A stretch of 64,000 nt of DNA, from positions 69,415,001-69,479,000 of the forward strand of contig CM070899.1 in assembly GCA_036417435.1 (NCBI GenBank), read 5' to 3'. This document shows positions 23,570-39,754 of the stretch, piece by piece. Each line of letters starts with the position of its first letter. Within the stretch, counting starts at the first letter, position 1. The position numbers and the translations under genes are program-made. The notes under the pieces are model-generated. The model saw nothing but the letters and a program-made list of their open reading frames with translations, made no database searches and was not told the origin of the DNA. Source of the stretch: Inia geoffrensis (Eukaryota > Chordata > Mammalia > Artiodactyla > Iniidae).

Positions 23570-23880
23570 AGCTAAAATGTTATCTCTTCAGGGGAGTCTT
23601 TCCTAATTCCCTGTCTAGTCCTTTGTCACAGCCCTTGATTATATGCTATCTTAGAATGGCTCTCCATTTCTTTATAACATTGATCTCACTGTGCCGTTAT
23701 ACTCTCATTAGTGCTATATTGCCTCATGTCTGTCTCCCCTACTTGTGTTCTCCTGCTTATACAGCCTCCCCTGACTTATCTCTTGACAACGGGGACCATG
23801 TGTGGTTTGACTTACCATCATATCTCTAGCTAGGGCCACAGTGCCTAAATGTCTGCTTCATTCCTGAGTGAATGAAGGAC
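23570..23880 (+). repeat. L2 3' end, sense
   Basis: It reads 'GAGCTAAAATGTTATCTC', AGTCTTTCCTAATTCCCTG, 'GACTTATCTCTTGACAACGG', 'ACAGTGCCTAAATG' and ends TGAGTGAATGAAGG. This is the L2 3' UTR through to its terminal repeat. Confidence 0.8.
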
Positions 23881-26800
23881 CATGAGCCCTTGTGGTGTGC
23901 CTAATATCTGTACCTACCTCTTGTGAGAGGTGTTATGTGTATTCTGTGTGCTGTGGTGATCCAGGCAAGCTCTCGTCATGAGTGTTGGATTCATGACATC
24001 AGCTTTTCAATTTCATTGGGAAAGCCAGTGTCTATACTCATTCCTTTTTCCTCTAAGGCATATCATTCAGATAGCTTTGGTAAGAAAAGTATTTTACCTC
24101 CAAACTCTTAGGAAATGTCTATTTCTGTATTTATGACCTGGGGTTCTGTATTTATGATCCAGGAACTTCTCCTCTCTTCCGCACCTATCTCCAGTGTTGT
24201 TATAATCCCTGATTTTTACACATACTTAGATCTATCCCATTATTCTTTTTAATGAAAATTACCTAGAATAAAATTAATTTAGTAAAGTTAAATATTTTAG
24301 AACATGACAGTAAACAGTTAAAAAGGAGATGGTTTACTTATTTATTTAGTTATTTTACTGAAGATTGAGTTTTTTTAAACTGACTTTCATAAATTGGCAA
24401 ACTGTTTATGGAGTCCTATAATTATTTGAAGTTAGTACCATCTTTAAGGATTACATATATACTTTGTTGCAAATGTGTGCTATTAAATTAGCATTTCCTA
24501 GTCATTGGCCTATGTATATTTAATGTTAAAATTTAGTTTTAATATAATGGAAAATTATACTTCCTGCATCTGAAATACAAACCCAAATTGTGTACACTAA
24601 TAGAGTTAGCCTTTCTTTATCATCATCAATGAAGATGGTATTCAGATGTACAAACTTAACAAATAAGAGTACATTTTATTTTTCAATTTTATTTTAGATA
24701 ATTTAATGGAAATCTTTTCAAAGGTATTATTCAATACTATGTATATGTTTCTTTTTATCTAAAAGATCAATAATTCTGTAAATATTAATTGCAGTTCCAT
24801 GTAATGCAATACTCCTTTGAGGGTGGGATGCATAAGGCTAACAGCCCCTTGTCTTCATGACCTCAGCCAGTTTTTCTGCTGCTGTAAGCTGCCATTCTGC
24901 TGTCAGCCAGCCTTCAATGAGCTACCTCACTGTCCCTACCCTTTTAATGACTTGTCTGTCTAGTAAGAACTGGAGATTACCAGGGAATAGCTGCTACAAA
25001 GCTCATTAAGCCATTTACCTTGGTTTGTTCAGAGTCCAAAATCTGGAGGCCTGGGTCTGTACTTTCTGGCCAAGAAAAGTGCTCAGAATTTGCAATTCTG
25101 AGTCACTGTTTGCTGGACATTTGGCTACTCTTCCTGTATTTTCTTTCTAAGAGAAGCAGAACTGAGAGGAAAGATCAAGGAGTATGTTTTAAGAGACTAG
25201 GCCACTCACCTTGTTCTGGCATTACCTAGCATTGCCACCTTGGTAATATGTTCTGGGCATCAGTCTACTTATCTCTAAATGACAAGATACATAATCCAGC
25301 AGTTTTTCTTTTCCAAAGTTAATGATTCTTAATTTTTGGTAAAACCTTTTTAGTTGCTGTCACAGTCTTCATTTTATCCACTACATGCATCAATTATCGT
25401 TAGTTCATTAATGAGCCAACATGTAACCTTATTATGCAATGTAAAAAATCTACAGTATGCTATAATGACAGTTTTATTCAGAGTGAGACAAAGAGTGTGA
25501 AGTACATTTTTTTCCATTTTCAAGCTGCACATCCACACACCTAATTACTGTTGTGTGAATAATTTCAGAGTGCCTACTAAGACTTCTAATAGCTATCACT
25601 GACTAGTAATCTGTCAAGCTATAATGCAGGATAATATGTTTTTACACAACAATGGTGAGGCTCTCATTAATTGTTACCACCTATAATTGCTTGATATGAA
25701 CCTTTATTCTAAAACTTTAAAATTATATACAACAAAATAATGATTTAAAATACTTCTAGGAAGTCTATACGCAGACGTTGCAGCATTAGAGTTAATGATG
25801 TATTAAGTCATCTCTTATTGCTTTTGTCTTTTTAATAGGTGACATATTATTCAAATTGAAATAGAATAAAAGTCTCTGCCAACAATTAAACATCACACTT
25901 AGTCACATCTGCTGCCTTAAAGATAAGCATATAATTTATTAGACAGACTTCTTTAGCAATATCTGATACAGAACATCAATATATGCCCAAGGAAGAAGAA
26001 TTTATAGTCTAGCTTTATTCTCCAATGGTATTGCAAGTTCAGGTTTTATGCATGTTCTGTGTCTTGTAGTATATCTGACTTTCAGATCTCATAATCAAAA
26101 TCTACCATTTCAGCTTTAATCTAAACTTTAATACCAGAAGACTTCAAGCAGACCTCTTTTTGATAAAGTATATTCTTTCTTTTCTCACATATCTTATTCC
26201 TTTTACTTTTTTACTGTAAAACATATAAAGGGCAAGGCTAAGGTCCAAATTTAAAATTATGAATGAAAATGATTGTTTAAACAAGGGGATTTTGAATTTA
26301 ACGGAAAGGAGAAGGGCTAAAAAAGGAGGTCTAAGCAGAAGAAAATCCGTGTGTCAGATTCTAGATTTGCCTGTAGGAAGGCAAGAGTGGAATAAATTAA
26401 GGTTCTGTCTTGAATGAGAAAAGGAAGTTTTTGGTGGTGGAGTGGAGGAAGGAGGACTAACTAGAGTGACTTGTTTCTAGGTTCGGACCTTGAAGATTTC
26501 TGAAGTTGATAGCCCCCTGGTGTTAGGCATACCTTTTCAAAGGCAGCATTGGGTTTGTGGAATGGAGAGTCATATGATTGCAGGTGCTCATGTGAGAGAA
26601 GGAACGACAGAGGAAGCAAGGCAAGGATTGTGATTGTTTGCCAGGGTGATCTGCATTTGGACAGTACGCCCATGGCCCAGAAAATAGCAAAGTCAAATGG
26701 AGAATGATGCTCTGCAGTGGACAACAGTGCTGTTTTTCATGTCTGGGAAATGTACAGTGAATCTTCTTAAAGTCAACACTGTAATTATCATTTAGTCTTT

Positions 26801-29800
26801 ATTTCAGAAACTGAAATTTTTCATAGGCTTTTTAAAACTATTTCATGAAAATAGGTATTGCAGATTTATTTATGTGAGTCACATATTTCAGACTGGGAGA
26901 TGAATGATTCAACCAGGGATCTCTAGGAAGATAGATTGCCACTAGGAAAGATAGTAAAGTGCGACCTTTAATAATAGTAATTAGTTATTTTGATTCAGCG
27001 CTATTCATTTTCTGCCCAGCTTGGGTGGCATTGGGTGGAGGAGGGAGGGAGGGGAAGAAAAAAGAAAGGTCTAAAAATTTTTTTTTGCTTCCTGTTTCCT
27101 AAGATTACATTCAGACACTAGTCACATAGCTATGTGGTCATAGTGTGGAATTCTTTTCAAGTGTCTCCTTTTGAGGATATGAAATCACCAAATAAAAGAT
27201 CCTGTGCCCAAATTTGAACACATTTCAGAGCTATGCGTGCAAATAATACAGATTATTCACTTTTTCTTTTATGCTTTCATTGACACATTATAACTTGTGT
27301 TTCTAAGTGAAAATTTAGTGTTCATGCTTTTAGTGGGCTTGAGCCATCTCATGATATTTTTTGTCATTATAGCTGTAGTGCTATGTACATGACACTCACC
27401 CAATGGTTATTCACTGTGTTGTTTTTTTCGTTTACTTAATTTTTTATCCACTTAAATTTTCAGTCTGTTATTAGATGCTTTTTTAAAAAAGGGGATAGGT
27501 TTAATTTCCTAGGCAAAGTTAATAATACAAGTTTATGACTCGTGTCTTAGTTCTCGCCCATGAGACCCCTTGGAAGGATCCAACTGATCTTAAGGATCTA
27601 CTGCTTTCAGAACCATCTTTAAGTGCCTGCCCTTTCCTGCTTTTTACAGCTCAATGGCCGCATCACTCAGGTGCAACTCCTCCGAGGGGAATCCAGAGAC
27701 ATTTTCACCCAGTGGTTTAGGAATTCTCATTAAAATAGTTGCTTACAAGGTGTCCATGTTGTCCTGTACTCCAGGAACAAAGGGAGGATTTTGGTCAAGC
27801 TAGGAAGCGGTAGCACCTTTTAAATTTCTTTGCTCATTAAGGGCGACCAGTCATGGCACTACTTGTTGTAAACAGGAGAGTCCTTGGAAAATGACTTGGG
27901 AATCATCTTTGATGAGAAGAGTGCTGTATTCACCTGCCTGATGTGTTCTCTTATTGAGCAGAAAAGCTTAATTTCAGGACTTTCATCACCTTTTAGCAAA
28001 AGTAAACTGCAGTGTATTTTCATTTCCTAATCAGGCCATTTCTCTCTTTCCTTTTCTGCTTGACTGAGTCATGGCTTAATTTATTTCTGATATTGCTTGT
28101 TCCTCGCCCTTTGTGTTTGGCCTCAACTGTGGAAGAGAGTTGGCCAGGTCACATTTCAGCTACTCATTGAAACATATATTTATTCTACTCTGGAGCACAT
28201 TGTCTGGCCAGCCAAGAATTTATAGTGAAATGTAACAGTAAATTGTGCTCTGTGGTCAAAAAATGCCAAATGATACACACAGCAGTACAGAGATTTCCAG
28301 CATAGGGTAGAATTAAAGAGCTAAGGACCAGTGCCAGGATTGTTGGCCGTATTTTCACAGTGGCCAGGTTTGTTAGAGTCGAACTGGGAGAGAGCTTGAA
28401 ATCACTTATCTCAGATGTTTGGGCTCACAACCACAAAGCCTCTGAGAAACACAGAACTGATCTTGTAATAAGCTCCAGCTGAGTTTACAAGCCTCCGAGC
28501 CCTTCTGAAAGCCTGTTTAGTTTAATGAGGGTTTTCAGATTTCAAAGCTCACACACCTTCACATAAAAACAGATGATTATGACCAAATTAGGGAATGTCG
28601 TTCCATGAGTATTTTCCCCAATATGTTCTCTTCTCAGTTGTCAGGCATTGTTCCTTTACACTTTTCACCTTCCAGGCATCATTTTTAAATATAAGTTTTG
28701 AAAGTCTTATTGTATATAGTTTCCATTCAAGCAGAATGTTAACATTACATAAAAGAAAAGGTTTTCTCTTAACAGGGAAAGACAAATATGCATATATTTT
28801 ATTCTGGTCAATAAAAAAAAAGGTAAAATCTTAAAAAAAATCGAACCCTTAACTCCTGCTGCCATGACAGCTGTCCCGAGAGGCTACATCTCCATGTTCA
28901 CCCCTGTGCCCTGCTTCACAAGGCTCTACAACCTGTTTCTGAATGTCTTGTTAATGAAGAGAGAAAAGCCATGCCTGTGACCCAGTAGGAAGGAATGTGG
29001 GAGAGTGGCTATCCACACCTCAGTCATTTATATATTGGACAAACAACCTTCAAGAACATTTATAACACTAACTTCATTTTTTCAATTTAGCCTTTTAAAA
29101 TAATAGCTTTGTTGTGTGGCATATATTGGTATTATTCTACTTATTCTGATTTTTCCAAATGTTTTCTGAGTCACCCTTAGAAAGAAACATAATTGGGATG
29201 TGAAGCATTCAAGCCTTACTTGAATACCAAATCTTTGATTACATTATACCCATGGTCTTACAAAGAAGCACGACACAGAGTGTGATGTCCACATGTCAGC
29301 AATACAGGACCACAAGGGAATGGTATATACAGATGTCCAAGGGGCATGTGCATAGAGGCCAGGTGGTGCTGACATTGTGATGAGCCAGCAGAATCCTTGT
29401 CTCCTAAGCCCCTCTTCAGTGTCCCCACCTATTCGTCCACCACACAGGCTCATTGACAAGGTATTTGTTAGACGATGTGGTAAAGTTTAGCTCGTCTTTG
29501 GGGAAACAATTGCTGTTTCATCTCTTCCTTTCCAGCTGTTATTTTCTGTCCATTCCAGCTCAAGTACTGAATCTCTTGAATTTTCCCTTCTCTCTTGAGT
29601 CAGAATCAGCTACCCATGGTTTTTGAAAGAATATGGTAAGAGGACCTGTGCATTAATTAGTGTATTATATTTTGAAGAACATTTGTATTCCAGTCAGGGA
29701 CAATCCTTTAACAGTTAAAGTTTAACTCAGGATAGGTCAAACTATGTTTTGAGAATTATATGATAATTATTAATTTTTAATTCTTATTTCATTAAATATA

Positions 29801-29929
29801 CTTTGCATTTATTTCAATGTAATATTAAAAATGTACTCTTACTAACTATGGATGTTTTATTTTTCTTTAATTTACTTTTCTTGCAAATGCTATTTGCATA
29901 GAATTAAGTAGTCAAAAGTTTGGGTAGAA
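23881..29929. other. Repeat-poor intron 1 segment, candidate regulatory DNA
   Basis: About 6 kb in which I recognise no SINE, LINE, LTR or exon, unusual for this window. A 24-bp tandem duplication lies at about 24123-24168. The 25.5-25.93 kb stretch is dense in developmental transcription-factor-type motifs (TAATTA at 25542-25547, AACAATGG at 25648-25655, ATTAATTG at 25666-25673, CATCTG at 25906-25911, AGATAAG at 25921-25927). An AP-1-type TGAGTCAT lies at 28065-28072. Short motifs occur often by chance, so this is only a pointer. Confidence 0.35.
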
Positions 29930-31164
29930 AAGATCGGTATTCTATATTTAAAAAGCACATGAGACTTTGGCTTTCTTTTACAAGGAATATCTGGTATGGG
30001 ACATGCTCACCTGCCCCAAGCAAATAGAAAATAATACATAAAACGCCTGTTATAGACATTGGCCAACAGGCAATGCAGGGTGACCCCTGAGAAAAGGAAA
30101 CAAACAAGTTAGGTATTACAGTCATCTGAGGTTTAGTGCAGGGAGAGAGAACCCAAGAAGAGCCTAGTTCTGTGGCTGCATAGAGGAGACAGGTAATAGA
30201 GCTCAAGGTGCCCAAGTCAACAGAATTTTTAGGGGAAGAATACTGGAAAGGTAGGACCTATACAAAGGAAGAGCTCCAGAAATCTGGTTAAGGGTCCACT
30301 TGAATATTAGACTGAATACAAGTCCATAGGGTAAAAATCTATAATGCAGAATAAAGAGCAACTGTTGGGAAGCTCTGAAATGAAAACTTTTCAGAGCCCA
30401 TATAGGGCTGAGAGATGGTCGAGTTCCTACCAGACAAATAGAAGAGATTTCACTGAACATTTGAAGTGTTCTATAGAGATAAAGAGCTATGCATTAGTAG
30501 TGGGACTAAATTATCCCTAGAACAACTATTATTCTAGAGCTGCCATAACAAAGCTTAAAAGTAAGCCTTGAAAAGATAAAGTCAGTCTGCAAGTACCTTA
30601 ATGTTTTGCCAAAACAAATATCAGTGTTCTTTAAAGGAAGACAACAACATACAACTGCTCACATTAATTCATAAAATCTGGCATCTAACTTAAAAACCAC
30701 AGGTATAAAAATGCAGGAAAATGTGACCCATAACCAGGATTAAAAGAGCTAATAGAAACAGTTCAGAAATGATAGAGGTGATGGACTTAGCAGAAAAGAA
30801 CTTTCACGGTTACATGAAAATATGAGGTGAAAGACTTATACACTAAAAGATCTCTGAAAGAAATTTAAGCAAAGACAAATAAATAGAAAACAGCACATGA
30901 TCATGTATTGGGAGAATTAATATTGTTAAAATGTCCATATTACCCCAAGCAACCTACAGATTCAATGCAATCCCTATCAAAATCCCAAGGCATTTTTTAC
31001 AGAAGTAGAAAAAACAATCCTAAAATTCATATGGAATCACAAAAGACCCCCAAATAGCCCAAGCAATTATGAGCAAGAAAAATAAAGCTGGAGGCATGAC
31101 ACTTCCTGATTTCAAAATATATTATAGTAATCAAACAGTATGACATAAAAACAGATATATAGAC
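29930..31164 (+). mobile_element. Old L1 fragment: 5' region joined to an ORF2 piece, sense
   Basis: The left part (to about 30890) resembles the 5' UTR and ORF1 start of old mammalian L1 (GAAACAGTTCAGAAATGATA... GCAGAAAAGAACTTTC). From about 30915 it becomes the ORF2 region after the reverse transcriptase ('CTACAGATTCAATGCAATCC', 'CACAAAAGACCCCCAAATAG'). The middle of the element is missing. Confidence 0.65.
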
Positions 31165-32615
31165 CAATGGCCAGACTAATCAAGCAAAAAAGAGAGAGGA
31201 CACAAGTTACAAATATAAGAAAATAATAGACATCACTACAGACATTAAAGGGTGATAAAGGAATAATATGGAAAAACTTTTTACCTGTAAATTCAGCAAC
31301 TTGGATGAAATGAATTGGTTCCTTGAAAGATTCAAAATGCCAAAGCTCACTTAGAGGAAATTGAAATCTAAGTAGTGATATATCTATTAAGAAAATTGAA
31401 TATACAATGTTAATCCTTCCAAAAAAAAAAATTCCAGGCTCAAATGGCTTTGCTGGAGAATTCCACTAAACATTTAAGGAAGAATTTATACCAGTTTTAT
31501 ACAGATCTTCCAGAATATGCAAAAAATGAACCTCAATCCATATTTCTTACTTTATTAAAAAATTACCTCAGAGTGGATCATAGATGCAAATGTAAAACCC
31601 CAAACAACAAAATGTGTGGAATAAAATATAAGAAAAAAATCTGTTACCTTAGGTTATACAAATATTTATTAAATATTAAACCAAAACCATGACCCATGAA
31701 GAAATTTTGATAAATTGGGTTTCATAGAAATTAAAAACTTAAGAAAGTAATGTTAAGGGGATGAAAAGACAAGCCACAGACTGGAAGAAAATATCTGTGA
31801 AACACGTATTTGATGAACAGCTTTTATCTAGAATACATAAAGAGCTATCAGAACTCCACAATAAGAAAATACCTCAACTTTTAAAATGAGCAAATGAATT
31901 GAGCAGGTGTGTCTGTGTGTGTGTGTATGTGTTAAATAAGTACAAGAAATGATGCTCAATATCATTAGTCACTAGGGAAAAGTAAATTAAGACTATGAGA
32001 TACCATTATACACCTATTAGAATGTCTAAAATTTAACAGCCCAACATTGCCAAGTGCTGTCAAAGATACAGAGCAACAGGAACTCTCATGCATTGCTGGT
32101 GAGAATGCAAAATTGTATAGCCACTTTGAAAACAGTTTGGCAGTTTCTTATGAAGTTATCCAGATACTTCCATATGCCCCAGAAAAATAAAAACTTACTA
32201 TGTTCAGGCAAAAACCTCTAAGTGAACATTTATAGCACCTTTATTTGTAATAGTAAAAAACTGGAACTAACTTAAATGCCCCTCCACTGACTGAGGAATA
32301 GATACACTGTGGTACACCCATACACACAATGGAACAATCCTAAGCAGTGAAAAGGAGTAGATTAATGATATATGCAACAGCATGGACAAATAGCAGCCTC
32401 ACTGCACTAAGTAAAGTCAGATTCAAAATTATGTATGTACTGTATGATACCATTTATATCACATTCTTGAAAAGACCAAACTGTTGGGACTGGAGCTGTT
32501 CTATATCTTGGCTGTGTTGTGTATACTACATATATGGCATGTGGTTATGGTATACATCTTTCAAAACTTTCAGAACTGCACACTAAAAAGGGCAAATTTT
32601 ACTGTATGTTTATTG
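31165..32615 (+). mobile_element. Old L1 fragment: ORF2 to 3' end, sense
   Basis: It restarts upstream in ORF2 ('GCCAGACTAATCAAGCAAAA' is the LARLIKK block, then the GSNGF/FAGEF block near 31435-31460). It then jumps to the C-terminal region ('TCTCATGCATTGCTGGTGAG', 'CTAAGCAGTGAAAAGGAGTA') and a 3' UTR ending near 32615. An internal deletion lies around 31560. It contains a (TG)n run at 31908-31931. Confidence 0.72.
31908..31931 (+). repeat. (TG)n microsatellite
   Basis: Short interrupted TG run inside the old L1 fragment. Confidence 0.8.
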
Positions 32616-33540
32616 TACTTTAATCAGCCATTTATAATAGCATAAAAATATAAAAACTTAGAGATAAATCTAGCAAATATATATAAGACATGTACACTGA
32701 AAACTACAAAACATTTTTGAGAGCAATTTAAAGGAAACTAATAAATAGGGAGATATGCCATCTTGTTCATAACAAATTAGAAGTCTCCACATTGTTAAAA
32801 TATAGATCTACCCAAGTTGACCTGTGTTTCAATGTAGTATCATTGAAAAATCACAGCAGATTTATTTTGTAGAAATTGACAAAGTGATTCTAAAATGTGT
32901 ATGGAAATTCAGAAGACCTATAATGTCCAAAGCAATCTTGAAAAGGAAAAAGATGGAGAGCTTACACTAACTGAATTCAGGCTTAGTGTTAAGCTCCAGT
33001 AATAAATATAATGTGTTATTGACATAAAGATAGTTATGTACTCAAACATACACTTATATGCCCCAGAAATTCTTTTCCTAGATATTTACTCATAAGAAAT
33101 GAAAAACATATACCCATCGAAACACTCGTACATAAATGTTCATAGCTTTATTATTTGTAATAACCACAAATTGGGGGAAAATACGAATGTCCATTTGTGG
33201 GTGCACAGATAAGCAGTTATCCTAGATACAAATAATGAAATGGTAATAACATAATAAAAACAGGTGAATCTCAAATACCGGGTGTGTAAATCAGTCTCAA
33301 AAACATAATGAGCAAAAGAAGCCAGCCAAAAAAAGAGTACATAGTGCATGTTGTATGATTTCATTTGTATGAAATTCTATAGCTGGCTAACTAATCTTTG
33401 CTGACAAAATAAAACTGTGCTGAGTCAAGACTGTGGGTAGCATCAACTGCAGGGGGTACAATAAAATTTGAGGGGTTGACGAAAATGTTTCATGGCTTGG
33501 TTGTGATTTTGGTTTCATGCGTGCCGGGGCAAGAGTCAGA
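32616..33540 (+). mobile_element. Third old L1 fragment, ORF2 C-terminus to 3' end, sense
   Basis: It begins 'TTTATAATAGCATAAAAATA' (the L1 'FxxYKATVIK' upstream region) and again covers the late ORF2 and 3' region ('GTACATAAATGTTCATAGC', 'TGTATGATTTCATTTGTATG'). It duplicates territory already present in the preceding fragment, so it is a separate insertion. Confidence 0.7.
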
Positions 33541-37317
<3,777 letters not shown>

Positions 37318-37375
37318 TCATCTGTCTATCTATCTATCTATCTATCATCTATCTATCTATATACACACACACACT
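37318..37375 (+). repeat. (TCTA)n plus (CA)n compound microsatellite
   Basis: Roughly a dozen TCTA units with one ATC interruption, then TATACACACACACAC. The run precedes the SINE at 37485 by about 110 bp. Confidence 0.92.
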
Positions 37376-37484
37376 CAATTATGTTTAGATCTCCAACATT
37401 CACCTGTAACTTCTTTGGTATTCTCCTACCACTCTAACACTCAGCATTGTGATTTTCTCAATACATGGTAAAAATGTTTTTCCT

Positions 37485-37676
37485 GGGGCTTCCCTGGTGG
37501 CGCAGTGGTTGGGAGTCCGCCTGCCGATGCAGGGGACGCGGGTTTGTGCCCCGGTCCGGGAAGATCCCACATGCCGTGGAGCGGCTGGACCCATGAGCCA
37601 TGGCCGCTGAGCCTGCACGTCCAGAGCCTGTGATCCGCAACGGGAGAGGCCACAACAGTGAGAGGCCTGCGTAGCA

Positions 37677-37708
<32 letters not shown>
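37485..37708 (+). mobile_element. CHR-type SINE, short form
   Basis: Full-length sense copy with A and B boxes in the head and a tail of more than 25 consecutive A. It is flanked by GTTTTTCCT at 37476-37484 and 37709-37717. The long pure A-tail and few differences from the other short forms suggest a relatively young insertion. It pairs tail-to-tail with the SINE at 38032. Confidence 0.96.
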
Positions 37709-37712
<4 letters not shown>

Positions 37713-38031
37713 TTCCTTAAAACCTCCCAGTCCTCCATATTACAACCCTGTTTCCCCCTCACAGTTCTTACCTTTGCTGGATGTTGTCAGTCACCTTCAC
37801 TGTAACCACAGACCTGACCTCACCAATAAGGTGTGGCCCCCGCTCTGAGATCTTCACTTGAGCGGCACCCCTCCTCCATCTTGTCAATCGCCACCAAATG
37901 CACACACCCATTCCCTGTCCTTTTCGCTTTAGCTTTCAATTACTAACTCCCTACCATTTTTGGACTATATTTTTCCCTTTCTTCTTTGCCCACAGCACAT
38001 GGCCCACTATATTCATGTCTTACATCACTTT

Positions 38032-38243
38032 TTTTTTTTTTTTTTTTTTTTTGCGGTATGCGGGCCTCTCACTGTTGTGGCCTCTCCCGTTGCGGAGCAC
38101 AGGCTCCGGCGCGCAGGCTCAGCGGCCATGGCTCACGGGCCCAGCCGCTCCGCGGCATGTGGGATCTTCCCAGACCGGGGCACGAACCCGTATCCCCTGC
38201 ATCGGCAGGCGGACTCTCAACCACTGCGCCACCAGGGAAGCCC
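38032..38243 (-). mobile_element. CHR-type SINE, short form
   Basis: Full-length reverse copy with a long T-tract at the left and the head at the right. The perfect 13-bp duplication CTTACATCACTTT at 38019-38031 and 38244-38256 marks the boundaries. By eye about nine in ten positions match the SINE at 37485, giving about 190 bp of inverted repeat. Confidence 0.96.
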
Positions 38244-38256
38244 CTTACATCACTTT

Positions 38257-39042
38257 GATGCACTCTCGACTACTTGGTTATTCTCTTATACCTTAGCAGC
38301 CCCTGCTATAACTGTCTGTAATCTGAATTACTTTAGCATCCATTTTTGCCATTCCTGTTCCTGAGCCACACATGACTGCTAGACACACGGCCCCTTACCG
38401 ACTTGGCTCAAGGCAGATCTGTCTTTCACCTGGCTTTATTGTTGTTTCTCAATCTTCTTCTCCCCCCATCCTTTTGTTACCATAGACATGAGGTTCTCAG
38501 TAAACATATGTGGGTTGCTTAAGTGACTCTTGGCTATCACATTAGAAGTTATGTATACAAAATTTTGTAAAAATACTGATTTGTTGTAAAAATATTGTTT
38601 TTAGATATATACTCAAAACTAAACTGAAATTCAAGTCTCCTTGGTGTGCATTTACCCAGCCCTGACAAGAAATTAGTGCCTGTGATATGGGCAGGATTGT
38701 ATCGTATTATAATGTGAGGCAAGACAAATAATAGCTACTAAGACACTTCAGGCCATCATGCAAAGGAGCTCATAAACATACTCATTCCTGAACCAGTCCC
38801 TGAAGAGAATGGATGCTATGATTGGCCAGAGAAATGTGCCATTTCCTAGAGGTGTGGTTAAGGATCAGCTTCATTCAAAATGCAGCAGATAAGCGGGGTA
38901 GAGGAGCAAGACACTGAACATCCGCTCTGTGGCCTTTTGACCAGTTCCAGAACATAAACATGCTCTGGAAGTTTTCCTCCTACAGACTATAACTATTTTA
39001 TTGTTAAAATTCATTTCTCCATATTTTCTGTTTTTCCTCATT
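38257..39042. other. Unassigned intron DNA
   Basis: No gene or nameable repeat between the SINE and the L1. Confidence 0.5.
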
Positions 39043-39055
39043 AAAAATTAAATTT

Positions 39056-39754
39056 GGAGAACACAGCAGGTGCCTCATCACCTCTTGCTGTCATTGGAGG
39101 AGCGCTCACATTCTCAGGAAGCTGCACATGAGAGGGGTGCTTTTGCGGAAGCCAGTGGTGTCTGGTCCAGCCTCCTCTGGGAGCGGGCAGGTGGCGACCC
39201 CACACTATCCCACGCATCTCTGTCCCGATCCCCGAATTCTTACACGGTGCCCGGACAGCCGTGTGGCTGACAGGGTGTTGGTGCTCTGGGCGGGTCTCAG
39301 ACCTGTGCCTCTGAGGTGGGAGAGCTGAGTTCAGGACATTGGTCCACCAAAGACCTCCCGGCTCCACGTAATATTAAATGGCAAAAGCTCTCCCAGAGAT
39401 CTCCAGCTGGTAAGACCCAGCTCCACTCAATGACCAGCAAGTTACAGTGCTTGACACCGTATGGCAAAAAAACTAGCAAGACAGGAACACAACCCCACCT
39501 GTTAGCAGAGAAGCTGCCTAAAATCATAATAAGGCCACAGACACACCAAAACGTATCACCAGATGCCATCCTGCCTACCAGAAAGACAAGATCCAGCCTC
39601 ATCCTCCAGAAGACAGACACCAGTCCCCTCCACCAGGAAGCCTAAACAACCCACTGAACCAACCTTACCCACCGGGAACAGACACCAAAAACAACGGGAA
39701 CTACGAACCTGCAGCCTGCAAAAAGGAGACCCCAAATACAGTAAGTTAAGCGAA
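39056..39754 (+). promoter_or_regulatory. L1 5' UTR / internal promoter region
   Basis: About 700 bp upstream of the ORF1 ATG. It is GC- and CpG-richer than any other part of the window, especially 39090-39310, as expected for an L1 internal RNA polymerase II promoter. The family's full 5' UTR length is not known to me, so slight 5' truncation cannot be excluded. Confidence 0.7.

Noticed and set aside
23308..23829. A 173-codon open frame, the longest outside L1 and SINE.
   Set aside because: Its second half is an L2 3' UTR, composition is not protein-like, and there are no splice sites or recognised domain.
37400..38364. Several overlapping 70-130-codon open frames with proteins containing GLSLLWPLPLR or similar.
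   Set aside because: They are translations of the CHR SINE; the same peptide recurs at every copy in both orientations, with poly-Phe or poly-Lys from the tail.
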